This document shows, in pieces, positions 26,153 to 36,104 of a DNA stretch of 42,224 nucleotides; within the stretch, counting starts at the first letter, position 1, and the number at the start of each line of letters is the position of its first letter. A program made the position numbers and the translations under genes. Location of the stretch: contig CACGPQ010000009.1 in NCBI GenBank assembly GCA_902574955.1, forward strand, positions 1 to 42,224, in the 5' to 3' direction. The stretch comes from an uncultured Synechococcaceae cyanobacterium (GTDB taxonomy: Bacteria; Cyanobacteriota; Cyanobacteriia; PCC-6307; Cyanobiaceae). The notes below the pieces were generated by a model. The model was given only the letters and a program-made list of their open reading frames with translations, made no database searches and had not been told where the DNA came from.

Positions 26153-27673
26153 CTACTTAAGAGTTCTCCTAAAATTATTTCCTAGCTCACTAAACATTCT
26201 TATATTATCTTCTATTTCTTCTAAAGGACGATTTAACTTCCATTTCCAGTTGTTTTTTGTAGTACCTGGTTTGTTTAATCTACTTCTATCGTCTAGAGAT
26301 AATAGATCTTGCAATGGAGCGATAAAAAGATTAGCATTCGTTTTCATGCCAATTTCTATTAAATCCCAAGAAGGATTTTCTGAAAATTTATACTCATCTT
26401 TTATTCTTTTTTTGGATTCATAATCTAAATATTTCCACCATGAAACAGAAGTAGAGTTGTCGTGAGTACCTGTATAAACAACCCAATTTTCTCCTTCAAT
26501 ATTCCTAGGTAAATAAGGATTATCTTCATTGCCATCAAAAGCAAATTGTAATATTTTCATGCCAGGAAGTTCGAAATTTTTCCTTAATTTCTCTACATCT
26601 GGAGTTATTACTCCCAGGTCCTCCGCAATAATTGGTAGATAGTTTCCCCCTAGATCCTTTTTTACTTTATTTAATAGTGTTTTACCTGGAGAATTTATCC
26701 ATTTTCCAATAATTGCTGTTTTCGAACTGCCATTAACTCTCCAGTAACCTGCTAAACCCCTGAAATGATCAAATCTCAATATGTCAACAAGTTCAAATTG
26801 TCTTTGAAATCTTTTTCTCCACCAATTAAAATTAGTCCTTTTATGCTTTGACCAAAAGTAAGTTGGGGTACCCCATAATTGTCCTGTTGATGAAAAATAA
26901 TCAGGTGGGACACCACTTTGAAAGATTAAATCTCCATTTTTAAAAATTGAAAATAATGATTTATTACTCCATACGTCGGCACTATCTCTGGAGACATAAA
27001 AAGGCAAATCTCCTATCAGCTTAATATTTCTTGATTTTGCAAAGTTTTTAATGACGCTCCATTGCTCATCGAGATGCCACTGTATTAATTTTTTAATTAG
27101 GATCTCTTCACTTTTTTTCTTAATCCACGATTTTAAGAACTTGTTATTTTTTATTTTAAATTCTTGAGGCCATTCCCACCAAGGCAACATATTAAATTCT
27201 TCTCTGATAACAACAAATGTTGCATAATCTTCAACCCAAGAATGCCTACTGACCCATTTGTTAAAGTTAATTTTTCTTTCTTCAGATTGTGAACTCCAAC
27301 CTTGCAAAAGAAGGAGGCCTATTTTTTTTGTTAAGTCATCTGCAATATCAAAATCAAAATGATCTTTATTCATATTTGTTGGACCTAGTTTTTCTTTATT
27401 TGAAATGAAGATAAAACCTTTTTCGATTAAATCCTCTATATCCAAAAACCATGGGTTTAGCGCAAAACTAGATGGGGAACTATATGGAGAACCTGTAGAG
27501 TCAGTAGGTGTAAGAGGTAAAAATTGCCAGTATTCAATTCCATGCTTATGAAGTTTTTTTATCCACTCTTTAGCTCCTCTCCCAAAAGTTCCACATACTC
27601 TTCCTCCGGGGATACATGTTGGATGCATAAGTACGCCTAATGATTTTCTTGCAATAATTGACTCTATAGGCAT
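26153..27673 (-). CDS. malQ: 4-alpha-glucanotransferase (amylomaltase)
   Basis: GH77 enzyme that moves alpha-1,4-glucan segments between oligosaccharides, used in glycogen breakdown and remodelling. The 506 residues are full length. Visible catalytic residues: nucleophile D302 in ILRFDHFRG, acid/base E351 in IAEDLG and the stabilising D405 in GTHDN. The N-terminal GVLMHPTCIPGG and YWQFLPLTPT are typical family motifs. It is divergent from prs with a 246-base intergenic region, the longest in the window; no clear operator was found there except weak -10-like strings. Confidence 0.95.
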   Translation of the reverse strand: MPIESIIARKSLGVLMHPTCIPGGRVCGTFGRGAKEWIKKLHKHGIEYWQFLPLTPTDSTGSPYSSPSSFALNPWFLDIEDLIEKGFIFISNKEKLGPTNMNKDHFDFDIADDLTKKIGLLLLQGWSSQSEERKINFNKWVSRHSWVEDYATFVVIREEFNMLPWWEWPQEFKIKNNKFLKSWIKKKSEEILIKKLIQWHLDEQWSVIKNFAKSRNIKLIGDLPFYVSRDSADVWSNKSLFSIFKNGDLIFQSGVPPDYFSSTGQLWGTPTYFWSKHKRTNFNWWRKRFQRQFELVDILRFDHFRGLAGYWRVNGSSKTAIIGKWINSPGKTLLNKVKKDLGGNYLPIIAEDLGVITPDVEKLRKNFELPGMKILQFAFDGNEDNPYLPRNIEGENWVVYTGTHDNSTSVSWWKYLDYESKKRIKDEYKFSENPSWDLIEIGMKTNANLFIAPLQDLLSLDDRSRLNKPGTTKNNWKWKLNRPLEEIEDNIRMFSELGNNFRRTLK

Positions 27674-27919
27674 CTTTTCAACATATTTTGATTCTTTACA
27701 CTTAACGTGTTTTTAATTCTCTAAATTCAACCTTATACAAATTTTTTTTAATTGACAAATATCATTGTTGGTTTTTAAGTCTGGATAAATAAAAATTCTG
27801 ATTTTGAATCAACAATTTTTTGCTTAATTGAGGTGAGTTTTGAAAACATCTAGTCATTATCTTTTGCGAAATTCACATTAACGACTACGATAAGAATATA
27901 GTTTTATGGTGCAAATTTC

Positions 27920-28915
27920 GTGACAAGTTTTATCACGGCAATGCAGAGTAAAGAATCGAACTTTAATCTTACTAATAGTAGATTAAGGTTAGTAAGTGGG
28001 ACAACAAATCCTAAATTAGCTGAAGAAATTGCATCATATTTAGGGATTGAAAATGTACCTTTAATATCCAAAAGATTTGCTGATGGAGAACTTTATGTTC
28101 AGATTCAGCAATCTATTAGAGGTTGTGATGTATTCCTAATACAACCTACAAGTGCTCCTGTAAACGATAGTTTGATGGAACTTATGATAATGGTTGACGC
28201 ATGCAAGAGAGCGTCTGCAAGACAAATAACGGCTGTAATTCCCTACTTTGGATATGCAAGGGCAGATAGAAAGACCGCAGGAAGAGAGTCTATAACTGCA
28301 AAACTAACTGCTAATTTGCTCGAAAAATCTGGAGTTGACAGGGTTCTTGCTATGGACTTGCACTCGGCACAAATACAAGGGTATTTTGATATACCATGTG
28401 ACCATATTTACGGATCACCTGTACTAATTGATTATCTAGAAACGTTAGATTTAGAAGAAATAGTTGTTGTTTCTCCTGATGTAGGTGGAGTTGCGAGAGC
28501 AAGAGCATTTGCAAAATTAATGAAAGATGCTCCATTAGCTATCATCGATAAAAGGAGATCGGCTCATAATATCGCGGAAAGTCTAACAGTTATTGGTGAA
28601 GTTAAAGGTAAAACAGCTATTCTTATAGACGATATGATAGACACTGGAGGCACAATTTGTTCTGGAGCTAATTTATTAAAACAAGAAGGAGCTAATAGAA
28701 TATTTGCATGTGCATCCCATGCTGTATTTTCTCCTCCTTCTTATGAAAGATTAAGCACTAAGAATCTATTCGAACAAGTAATTGTGACCAATAGTATACC
28801 CGTTTTACATAAAGATAATTTTCCTCAGTTAAAAGTTCTTTCTGTCGCAAATATGTTGGGGGAAGCCATTTGGAGAATCCATGAAGAAAGTTCTGTTAGT
28901 TCTATGTTTAGATAA
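27920..28915 (+). CDS. prs: Ribose-phosphate pyrophosphokinase (PRPP synthetase)
   Basis: Makes PRPP from ribose-5-phosphate and ATP for purine, pyrimidine, histidine and tryptophan synthesis. The 331 residues include KRFADGELYVQIQ, the flexible loop YGYARADRKTAGRESITAK, VVSPDVGGVARARAFAK and the PRPP-binding loop IDDMIDTGGT (236-245). The GTG at 27920 is chosen because MTSFITA matches the N-terminus I recall for marine picocyanobacterial Prs; an ATG at 27941 would shorten the protein by seven residues. No Shine-Dalgarno sequence precedes either. It follows the 246-base gap, with a TATAGT at 27897-27902 as a weak -10. Confidence 0.96.
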   Translation: MTSFITAMQSKESNFNLTNSRLRLVSGTTNPKLAEEIASYLGIENVPLISKRFADGELYVQIQQSIRGCDVFLIQPTSAPVNDSLMELMIMVDACKRASARQITAVIPYFGYARADRKTAGRESITAKLTANLLEKSGVDRVLAMDLHSAQIQGYFDIPCDHIYGSPVLIDYLETLDLEEIVVVSPDVGGVARARAFAKLMKDAPLAIIDKRRSAHNIAESLTVIGEVKGKTAILIDDMIDTGGTICSGANLLKQEGANRIFACASHAVFSPPSYERLSTKNLFEQVIVTNSIPVLHKDNFPQLKVLSVANMLGEAIWRIHEESSVSSMFR

Positions 28916-28930
28916 AGAAATTATTTTTTT

Positions 28931-29365
28931 TTACAACCCTTGTAATTTCTTGATTCTCTCCTTTTCAATCTTAAATTCTTTTTTGACTTTTTCAGGAACA
29001 TTATCTGGACAAACTTTAAGAGCGGATTCAATTAATTGCAGAGTTGCTATAAATTGTAATTGCTTCATATCCACTTTTTGTTCTTTTTCCCTTTCAATTA
29101 TTTTACCTCCATGTTTTTGTGAAACTACTGATGCAAAAGTTGCTGAGGCAACGTTTAATGTTTTTGGAAAATCTAAATCAAATCCTTTTCTTGTAGCATT
29201 ACATAGAAATGAAACACCCATCCCATGATACAAATCTAAATCATTTTTATTAGCAGGCGAATTTTTAATATTTGCATTTAAATTATTAAATTCATTATTT
29301 ATATCAAACAAAAAAGATGAAAAAATTAGAGGGATTGCAAAAATTTTAGATACCTTAAAACTCAT
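28931..29365 (-). CDS. Secreted or membrane-tethered protein, unknown function, 144 aa
   Basis: I do not recognise a named family. The N-terminus is a hydrophobic signal-like segment (about 5-20, IFAIPLIFSSFLF). The mature part has LYHGMGVSFLCNATRKGFDLDFPKTLNVASATFASVV, then a charged helix with MKQLQFIATLQLIESALKVCPDNVPEKV. Two cysteines (FLCN, KVCP) could form a disulfide in an oxidising compartment. The sequence has a conserved feel (LYHGMGVSFLC), and no better frame competes; the plus-strand frame at 28881-29228 overlaps the prs 3' end and is rejected. It is convergent with prs and 72 bases downstream of the CpeS-like gene. Confidence 0.7.
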   Translation of the reverse strand: MSFKVSKIFAIPLIFSSFLFDINNEFNNLNANIKNSPANKNDLDLYHGMGVSFLCNATRKGFDLDFPKTLNVASATFASVVSQKHGGKIIEREKEQKVDMKQLQFIATLQLIESALKVCPDNVPEKVKKEFKIEKERIKKLQGL

Positions 29366-29437
29366 ATTTGTTTTATTTTTGATTCATACATTAAAGATAA
29401 CATTTTTTATTTTTTAAACTAAATTTGCAAACAGAAT

Positions 29438-29977
29438 TTATTTAATAATTTTAATTTCGTGATGATTCTCTACTATTTTCAGCTTATTTTTGTTCCATGA
29501 ATATATAACCCTAAATCTATAATTATCAAAATCTACAAGTCTTGTATGTTCAACTATATACCAATCTTTGTAAGAAGATTCAAAAATCATTTCGTGTTCG
29601 TCGACTTGCTTAATATTTGAAATCCCTTCATCATTACTTAAGTAAAAACTTTCCCTCATAAGTTGATGGCCTTTTAAGAATGCATGCATTTCTCCACGTT
29701 CTTTAAACTGTGGATTTTCGTCAAAGAAATTATATTTTTTTTCTGGATACCAAGTGAATTTATAATGCGACTCCCATTCGGATTTGCTCTCGAGAGCTTG
29801 TATATTAATATTCATACTTAAATTATAAGTTTTTTGTGCTTCATCGAGAAAATAGGTTCGATTAGATCTCCACAATCCAATATTCCTCGAAAACCACCTT
29901 TTTAAATTGCTATTTAAATTGATTTCAGGTGGATTTTCACCAAAATGTAAATTTTTCTTTGGATTAATAGCTACCAT
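29438..29977 (-). CDS. Possible CpeS/CpcS-like calycin protein
   Basis: A 179-residue soluble protein with alternating aromatic beta-like segments. Its N-terminal part KRWFSRNIGLWRSNRTYFL resembles the start of CpcS/CpeS phycobiliprotein lyases (GxWxSxRTxH), and the remaining short strands (YKFTWYPEKKYNF, EMIFESSYKDWYIVEHTRLVD, YRFRVIYSWNKN) fit a lipocalin-type barrel. High-light Prochlorococcus keeps only a remnant of phycoerythrin, so a bilin-related role is possible but not shown. A dyad ends at the base before its ATG, in the 106-base divergent region shared with sasA. The gene is convincing; the family is tentative. Confidence 0.55.
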   Translation of the reverse strand: MVAINPKKNLHFGENPPEINLNSNLKRWFSRNIGLWRSNRTYFLDEAQKTYNLSMNINIQALESKSEWESHYKFTWYPEKKYNFFDENPQFKERGEMHAFLKGHQLMRESFYLSNDEGISNIKQVDEHEMIFESSYKDWYIVEHTRLVDFDNYRFRVIYSWNKNKLKIVENHHEIKIIK

Positions 29978-30005
29978 CTATAAATAAGTTCTACTTATTT
30001 CATAG
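29978..30005 (-). promoter_or_regulatory. Long imperfect dyad abutting the CpeS-like start codon
   Basis: AAATAAGT (29982-29989) and ACTTATTT (29993-30000) are perfect reverse complements around TCT. Outside them CTAT (29978-29981) pairs with ATAG (30002-30005) with one bulged base (30001). The dyad ends directly at the ATG (29975-29977) on the minus strand and lies 79 bases before the sasA start. It may be an operator for the divergent pair or a hairpin that limits translation. Confidence 0.45.
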
Positions 30006-30072
30006 CTAATCTGTAAAATAAAAAAAAATATCTTAAGGTGTTTATAAGGATTAACAGCTTTTCAACACTTCT

Positions 30073-30077
30073 GAGGA
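30073..30077 (+). promoter_or_regulatory. Ribosome-binding site that decides the sasA TTG start
   Basis: GAGGA lies six bases before the TTG at 30084. The nearby ATG (30088-30090) is out of frame, so this site supports the TTG as the translation start. Confidence 0.65.
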
Positions 30078-30083
30078 AATCAT

Positions 30084-31202
30084 TTGAATGATAAAAAAGA
30101 GTTAAAACTAATACTTGTGGCAGCTAGAAATCAACTTTCTAGTAATGATATTAAGTCCCTAATAGCTTATTTAGAATCAGATGATTGTGAATTTGAAATA
30201 TCTCTCCAGATTTCTGAGTCCACAGAGCAGCCTGAGTTACTTGAATTACATAGATTAGTTGCTATCCCCGCTCTTATAAAAATTTCCCCAGCTCCAAAAC
30301 AAATATTTGCTGGAAGTAATATTTTCTCTCAGTTGCAAAAATGGTTGCCAAGATGGACAGAGGAAGGCTTAACAAAAAATCTTGGAATTAATTTGCAACC
30401 ATCTAAAATTGATTCAATAAGAACTCAAAAAGAATTTCTATTGGAAGATGAACTTCTTGTTTTAAGACAAGAAAACGAGACATTAACAAAAAGAATAGAG
30501 TCTCAGGAAAGATTATTAAGAATGGTCGCGCACGAATTAAGAACACCTTTAACTGCTGCTACTTTGGCTGTTCAAAGTCAAAAACTCGGACAAATAGATA
30601 TTTCAAAATTACAAGAGGTAATTAAAAGACGTCTAGAAGAGATTGAACTCTTATCTCAGGATCTTTTAGAGGTTGGAACAACAAAATGGGAAGCGTTATT
30701 TAATCCTCAGAAAATTGATTTGGGTAATATTAGTGCTGAAGTAATACTAGAATTAGAAAGATTCTGGAGATTAAGGAATATTGATATTGATACTGATATC
30801 CCATCTGATCTCCCAAGTGTATTTGCAGATCAAAGAAGAATGAGACAAGTTTTTTTAAATTTAATTGAAAATGCTATTAAATTTTCTAAAGACTCTGGAT
30901 CTATAAAAATTACTATGATTCACAAGTCAAATCAATGGGTAGAAATAACAATTTGTGACAAAGGTGCTGGTATACCTTTGACTGAACAAAAAAGAATTTT
31001 TCTTGATAGAGTTAGACTCCCGCAGACTTCTGAAGGAACTTCAGGATTTGGCATAGGTTTATCTGTATGCAGGAGAATAGTACAAGTCCATGGAGGGAGA
31101 ATATGGGTGGTATCTGAAATTGGTGTAGGTTCCTGCTTCCATTTCACAGTCCCTGTGTGGCAAGGACAAAATAAAGAGCAACAATACTTGACGAAAGGCT
31201 AG
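30084..31202 (+). CDS. sasA: SasA, circadian clock output histidine kinase
   Basis: SasA binds KaiC through a KaiB-like domain and phosphorylates RpaA, passing clock time to gene expression. The 372 residues have the KaiB-like thioredoxin fold (about 7-100, [14 protein letters not shown]...), a HisKA domain with phospho-acceptor H150 in [11 protein letters not shown], and an ATPase domain with N box (N263), DKGAGIP (292-298) and GFGIGLS (321-327). The TTG start has a good GAGGA site. It is followed by tRNA-Glu after about 40 bases. Established knowledge: Prochlorococcus has lost kaiA, so SasA works in a simplified KaiBC clock. Confidence 0.96.
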   Translation: MNDKKELKLILVAARNQLSSNDIKSLIAYLESDDCEFEISLQISESTEQPELLELHRLVAIPALIKISPAPKQIFAGSNIFSQLQKWLPRWTEEGLTKNLGINLQPSKIDSIRTQKEFLLEDELLVLRQENETLTKRIESQERLLRMVAHELRTPLTAATLAVQSQKLGQIDISKLQEVIKRRLEEIELLSQDLLEVGTTKWEALFNPQKIDLGNISAEVILELERFWRLRNIDIDTDIPSDLPSVFADQRRMRQVFLNLIENAIKFSKDSGSIKITMIHKSNQWVEITICDKGAGIPLTEQKRIFLDRVRLPQTSEGTSGFGIGLSVCRRIVQVHGGRIWVVSEIGVGSCFHFTVPVWQGQNKEQQYLTKG

Positions 31203-31243
31203 CCTTACTCTTAGTTTTTAATAAGCTGTAATGCTAATTCCCT

Positions 31244-31316
31244 GGCCCCATCGTCTAGAGGCCTAGGACACCTCCCTTTCACGGAGGCGACAGGGGTTCG
31301 AATCCCCTTGGGGCTA
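31244..31316 (+). tRNA. trnE: tRNA-Glu (UUC anticodon)
   Basis: A 73-base cloverleaf: acceptor GGCCCCA (31244-31250) with TGGGGCT (31309-31315), D arm containing TCTAGAGGCCTAGGA, anticodon stem CCTCC/GGAGG with loop CTTTCAC (anticodon TTC at 31278-31280), T arm AGGGG-TTCGAAT-CCCCT, discriminator A. The first acceptor pair is G-U, as I recall for chloroplast and cyanobacterial tRNA-Glu. CCA is not encoded. Besides translation this tRNA starts tetrapyrrole synthesis through glutamyl-tRNA reductase. Confidence 0.97.
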
Positions 31317-31327
31317 TTAATTTAAAT

Positions 31328-31870
31328 TTATAAGGGTCTTTTTGAGGATTTTGCTTGCCTATCAACGGCAATTAAATTTTCTGAGAGATCCTTCTTCAGT
31401 CTTTTCTCTATCATACCTATTGGCATCCACTGACAACCTTGAACAGTAAGTTCATAAATTAATGAATTGTGTGATGTGTTTTTAATTTTTTGTATTTTCC
31501 AACTACCTTCAAATTTTCTGAAGTCTCCTTTTATTAAATTAAATTTTAAGAGGCCAAGCTCCTTATTTTCAAATAAGTCGATAGTTACTTCAGCTGAAAA
31601 TTTCATCCCAAGGAAATCCTGAGCACCAACTTGTTTAAGGTGGACATTATTCCCCTTTTGAAATATTTTTTTGCTAGATAAAAGGTTTGGAATGTATAGA
31701 TTTAGTCGATCATAATCTGTTAGAACACTCCACAAAGAGTCGAAACTTGCAGAAGTTGTAAGTTGAGCTGCCAGTCGTCTTATTCCGCCAGAAAGCTTTT
31801 CCATCGTCTGCTCAATTGTCCTGAAATCATTTTCTTCATAATGATTCATTGATTCTTGAGGATTGTTCAT
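31328..31870 (-). CDS. SRPBCC/START-like (polyketide cyclase-type) protein
   Basis: The 180 residues form a START/Coq10-like lipid-binding domain: an N-terminal strand (LAAQLTTSASFDSLWSVLTDYDRLNLYIPNLLSSKKI), LKQVGAQDFLGMKFSAEVTIDLFE, a FEGSWKI strand and a C-terminal helix (MIEKRLKKDLSENLIAVDRQA). Such proteins bind hydrophobic ligands, in some cases quinones or pigments, but no ligand can be assigned. There are about 30 extra polar residues at the N-terminus. The stop lies 11 bases from the tRNA-Glu 3' end on the opposite strand, and a 180-base gap separates it from petH. Confidence 0.78.
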   Translation of the reverse strand: MNNPQESMNHYEENDFRTIEQTMEKLSGGIRRLAAQLTTSASFDSLWSVLTDYDRLNLYIPNLLSSKKIFQKGNNVHLKQVGAQDFLGMKFSAEVTIDLFENKELGLLKFNLIKGDFRKFEGSWKIQKIKNTSHNSLIYELTVQGCQWMPIGMIEKRLKKDLSENLIAVDRQAKSSKRPL

Positions 31871-31999
31871 ACAATGAATTTTTTAATTAGATAAAAATTA
31901 TTTCTGTGTAACTATACTGTTAAAACAACAAATATTGAAAAATAAAAATAATTTCATCTATTTATTCCGATCTCAAAACGTAACCATTTTTATAAATTT

Positions 32000-32023
32000 A
32001 CTACAAATTAAACTACAAATTGA
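32000..32023 (+). repeat. Tandem 12-bp direct repeat in the petH leader
   Basis: ACTACAAATTAA (32000-32011) is followed directly by ACTACAAATTGA (32012-32023), eleven of twelve bases identical, 27 bases before the petH ATG. A helical-repeat-like spacing of 12 bases could suit a regulator dimer, but two short AT-rich copies can arise by chance. Confidence 0.4.
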
Positions 32024-32047
32024 TAATCTTTTATTAAAGAAATCTAA

Positions 32048-33163
<1,116 letters not shown>

Positions 33164-33273
33164 ATTTTTGATATTCAGATTTCAGTTTCACTTCCTAAAT
33201 ACTTTTTGGTTTAGACACAATATGTAGCTAATTTTATAAAAAAAGAGGATTTTAAAAAAAGAATATTAAAAAT

Positions 33274-34797
33274 ATGCTTTCAACTTTAAGTAATCCTCTA
33301 AGATTAGGTTTACGGCAGGAAAGAGTCATATCTCCACAATGCTTAGTAATATTTGGTGCTAGTGGAGACCTTACTCATAGAAAATTAATACCAGCCTTAT
33401 TTGAACTTTATTTGCAAAGAAGAATTCCTAGTGAATTTGGAATAGTTGGTTGTGCGAGAAGACCTTGGAATGATAATGAGTTCAGAGAAAAGATGAAAGT
33501 AAAGCTATCCAATCAAATATTAGGCAAAGAAAGGGAGTGGGAACAATTTTCTAATTATCTTTTCTATGAACCAGTTGACTTACAACAAAGTGATCATGTT
33601 GTAAGGCTTTCTAAAAGATTAAATGAAATTGATAAAACACAAGCAACTCATGGGAATAGAACATTTTATTTATCAGTATCTCCGAATTTCTATGCAAGTG
33701 GTTGTAAAGCTCTTAAAGAAGCTGGGCTTTTAGATGACCCTAAGAAGAGTCGTTTAGTGATCGAAAAACCTTTTGGAAGAGATTATTCAAGTGCAAGAAA
33801 ATTGAATAAGATTGTTCAAAGTTGTGCTGAAGAAAGTCAGATATATAGGATTGATCATTATTTAGGTAAAGAGACAGTTCAAAATATTCTTGTTTTGAGG
33901 TTTGCTAACACTATTTTTGAACCAATTTGGAACAGAAATTATATATCAAATATTCAAATTACTTCATCTGAAACAGTTGGTGTTGAAGATAGAGCAGGTT
34001 ATTACGAAAGCTCTGGTGCTCTAAGGGATATGCTTCAAAATCATATGACTCAAATGCTTGCTGTTACTGCTATGGAACCTCCTGGAAAGTTTGAACCAGA
34101 AGCAATAAGGAATGAAAAGGCTAAGGTTCTTCAAGCTTCAAAACTTGCTGATGAAAATGAACCGTGGAATTGTTGCATAAGAGGTCAATATGGAGAGGGA
34201 GGAAATATTTCAAATCTACTAAAAGGATACAGGCAGGAAGATGGTGTTAATTGTAATAGCACGACAGAAACTTATATTGCGACAAAAGTTTTCGTTGATA
34301 ATTGGCGTTGGCAAGGTGTTCCTTTTTATTTGAGAACGGGGAAAAGACTACCTAAAAGACTTGGAGAAATAGTCTTGACTTTTAAAGACGTTCCTGTTCA
34401 TTTATTTGAATCAACAATAATAAATCCTGCTCCAAATCAACTTATCCTTAGAATTCAACCAAATGAAGGTGCTACTTTTAAATTTGAGGTAAAATCTCCA
34501 GGTTCTGGAATGAAATCAAGACCTGTTGAGATGGAATTTTCTTATGATGAATCATTTGGAGAACCCTCAGATGAAGGCTATGTAAGACTATTAGCTGATG
34601 CAATGCTTTCTGACCCAACCTTATTTACTAGAAGTGATGAAGTGGAAGCAGCCTGGAAACTTTATACTCCATTAATAGAATTGATGGATAATTCGCCTTG
34701 GAAGTTACCTATCTATAATTATGAATCTATGACTTGGGGACCTCCTGAGTCTGATCAATTACTTTCAAAAGACAATATTTTCTGGCGTAGACCTTAA
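33274..34797 (+). CDS. zwf: Glucose-6-phosphate 1-dehydrogenase
   Basis: First enzyme of the oxidative pentose phosphate pathway, making NADPH in the dark. The 507 residues have the NADP fingerprint FGASGDLTHRKL (27-38), EKPFGRD (164-170) and the catalytic signature RIDHYLGKE (192-200), all conserved. The stop is two bases before opcA, so the two form an operon; the cyanobacterial enzyme needs OpcA for activity. It follows petH after 110 bases. Dark expression under clock control through SasA-RpaA is known in other cyanobacteria; no operator was identified here. Confidence 0.97.
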   Translation: MLSTLSNPLRLGLRQERVISPQCLVIFGASGDLTHRKLIPALFELYLQRRIPSEFGIVGCARRPWNDNEFREKMKVKLSNQILGKEREWEQFSNYLFYEPVDLQQSDHVVRLSKRLNEIDKTQATHGNRTFYLSVSPNFYASGCKALKEAGLLDDPKKSRLVIEKPFGRDYSSARKLNKIVQSCAEESQIYRIDHYLGKETVQNILVLRFANTIFEPIWNRNYISNIQITSSETVGVEDRAGYYESSGALRDMLQNHMTQMLAVTAMEPPGKFEPEAIRNEKAKVLQASKLADENEPWNCCIRGQYGEGGNISNLLKGYRQEDGVNCNSTTETYIATKVFVDNWRWQGVPFYLRTGKRLPKRLGEIVLTFKDVPVHLFESTIINPAPNQLILRIQPNEGATFKFEVKSPGSGMKSRPVEMEFSYDESFGEPSDEGYVRLLADAMLSDPTLFTRSDEVEAAWKLYTPLIELMDNSPWKLPIYNYESMTWGPPESDQLLSKDNIFWRRP

Positions 34798-34799
34798 AA

Positions 34800-36101
34800 A
34801 TGAAACCTCAACTAACACTCCAAACCCCATTAGAGCTTCCTTATCAGGAGATTTCTAATTACCTTAATAAATTATGGATTTCAGAAGATAAAGATAATAC
34901 TGGAGCTAATACCTTTACATTAATGGTCTGGCAACCATCTTGGCTAGAACAATGTTTGGTTCAAAAAGGATTAGTAAATCCACCAATTACTGGAAATTTA
35001 AGTCCAGAGTTAATTGAAGTTGCAAAAAAATTTATATTAGATCAAGGACTTCCCATTACTACTTCCTTGAATAGTGAGGAATTATTGAATATGTTGAAGG
35101 AAAATTTACCTAATAAAGACTTTGAAGACTTTAGAGGACAATTTTTTGAATCATCAATAAGTACATTAAATCCAAGAAGATTAATAACTCTAGCTCCAAC
35201 TTTAAATAAAAATTCAGACATCAAAACTTTTGTATCCGCTTATTGTCCATTAAGTGATACTTCAGCTATGCAACCTATATGTGGGGATTTAGTTGTTATT
35301 AGGGGGGGATCAGCCTCAATATCCAATAAAGGATTAAAAATAATCGATGAATTATCTATCGATGAATTACCTTCATGGTTGTGGTGGAATGGAAGTTTGG
35401 ATGAATCGCCTGAAATCTTCGAATATTTTACTAATCATGGTCTAAGGTTAATAATTGATACTGCTCTTGGATCCCCTAAAAGATGTTTAAGAGTTTTAGA
35501 TCAATTAAGTAATTCAAATAAAGCTATTAATGATTTGAATTGGGTTAGGTTGAAAAATTGGAGAGAATCATTAGCGATGATTTTTGATCCCCCATCGAGA
35601 AGGCCAATCCTAAATCATATTACCGATATTGATATTGATATCGCAGGAGATCATATTATTCAAGCGTTGTTTTTGATTTCATGGATTAGCGATAAACTTG
35701 GTTGGTCTTTTCTAAGAGTTGAAAAGGATACAGAATCAACAAAAATAGAGTTTGAAAGAATTAATGGCGAAATAATTTCTACATCAATTAATCCATTAAC
35801 TTTGGGAAATCCAAGTATTCATTCAGGACAAGTTATTGGATTGAGATTGATTTCAAAAATTAGTGACGTTCAAAAAAATAACACTTGTGTAATACTTGGC
35901 TGTGAATCAGTGGAATGTATGAGACTTGAAGCAGGGGGAATGGCTAATATGGAATTAATAGAACAAGTTGTTCCAAATTCTTTTTTTACATCAGAGTATG
36001 ATGTTAGTAAATTATTAGGCAGTAGTAGAGGCAATACAAGTCCTCTTTTTGAAAATTCTATTAAAATAGCTCTGCAAATATTTAACGGTTTTAATAACTA
36101 A
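34800..36101 (+). CDS. opcA: OpcA, glucose-6-phosphate dehydrogenase activator/assembly protein
   Basis: OpcA binds G6PDH and makes it active, and is the redox-sensitive partner in cyanobacteria. The 433 residues match the family in length and motifs (TLMVWQPSWLEQC, RLITLAPTLN, AYCPLSDTSAMQPICGDLVVIRGG, LRLIIDTALGSPKRCLRVLDQL). The gene begins two bases after zwf and ends three bases before cobB. Family assignment rests on synteny and recognisable motifs; several cysteines (for example in AYCPL and QPICGD) could serve redox control, which is inference. Confidence 0.94.
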   Translation: MKPQLTLQTPLELPYQEISNYLNKLWISEDKDNTGANTFTLMVWQPSWLEQCLVQKGLVNPPITGNLSPELIEVAKKFILDQGLPITTSLNSEELLNMLKENLPNKDFEDFRGQFFESSISTLNPRRLITLAPTLNKNSDIKTFVSAYCPLSDTSAMQPICGDLVVIRGGSASISNKGLKIIDELSIDELPSWLWWNGSLDESPEIFEYFTNHGLRLIIDTALGSPKRCLRVLDQLSNSNKAINDLNWVRLKNWRESLAMIFDPPSRRPILNHITDIDIDIAGDHIIQALFLISWISDKLGWSFLRVEKDTESTKIEFERINGEIISTSINPLTLGNPSIHSGQVIGLRLISKISDVQKNNTCVILGCESVECMRLEAGGMANMELIEQVVPNSFFTSEYDVSKLLGSSRGNTSPLFENSIKIALQIFNGFNN

Positions 36102-36104
36102 TAA

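Noticed and set aside
28881-29228. 115-codon plus-strand frame after prs
   Set aside because: It overlaps the prs end and lies antisense to the more convincing secreted protein gene at 28931-29365.
29855-29870. GGTTCGATT string like a tRNA T arm
   Set aside because: It lies inside a coding frame, with no matching acceptor, D or anticodon stems around it.
31905-31925. Possible NtcA site (GTA-N8-TAC) upstream of petH
   Set aside because: The bases GTAACTATAC give only four bases between GTA and TAC, so the consensus spacing is not met.
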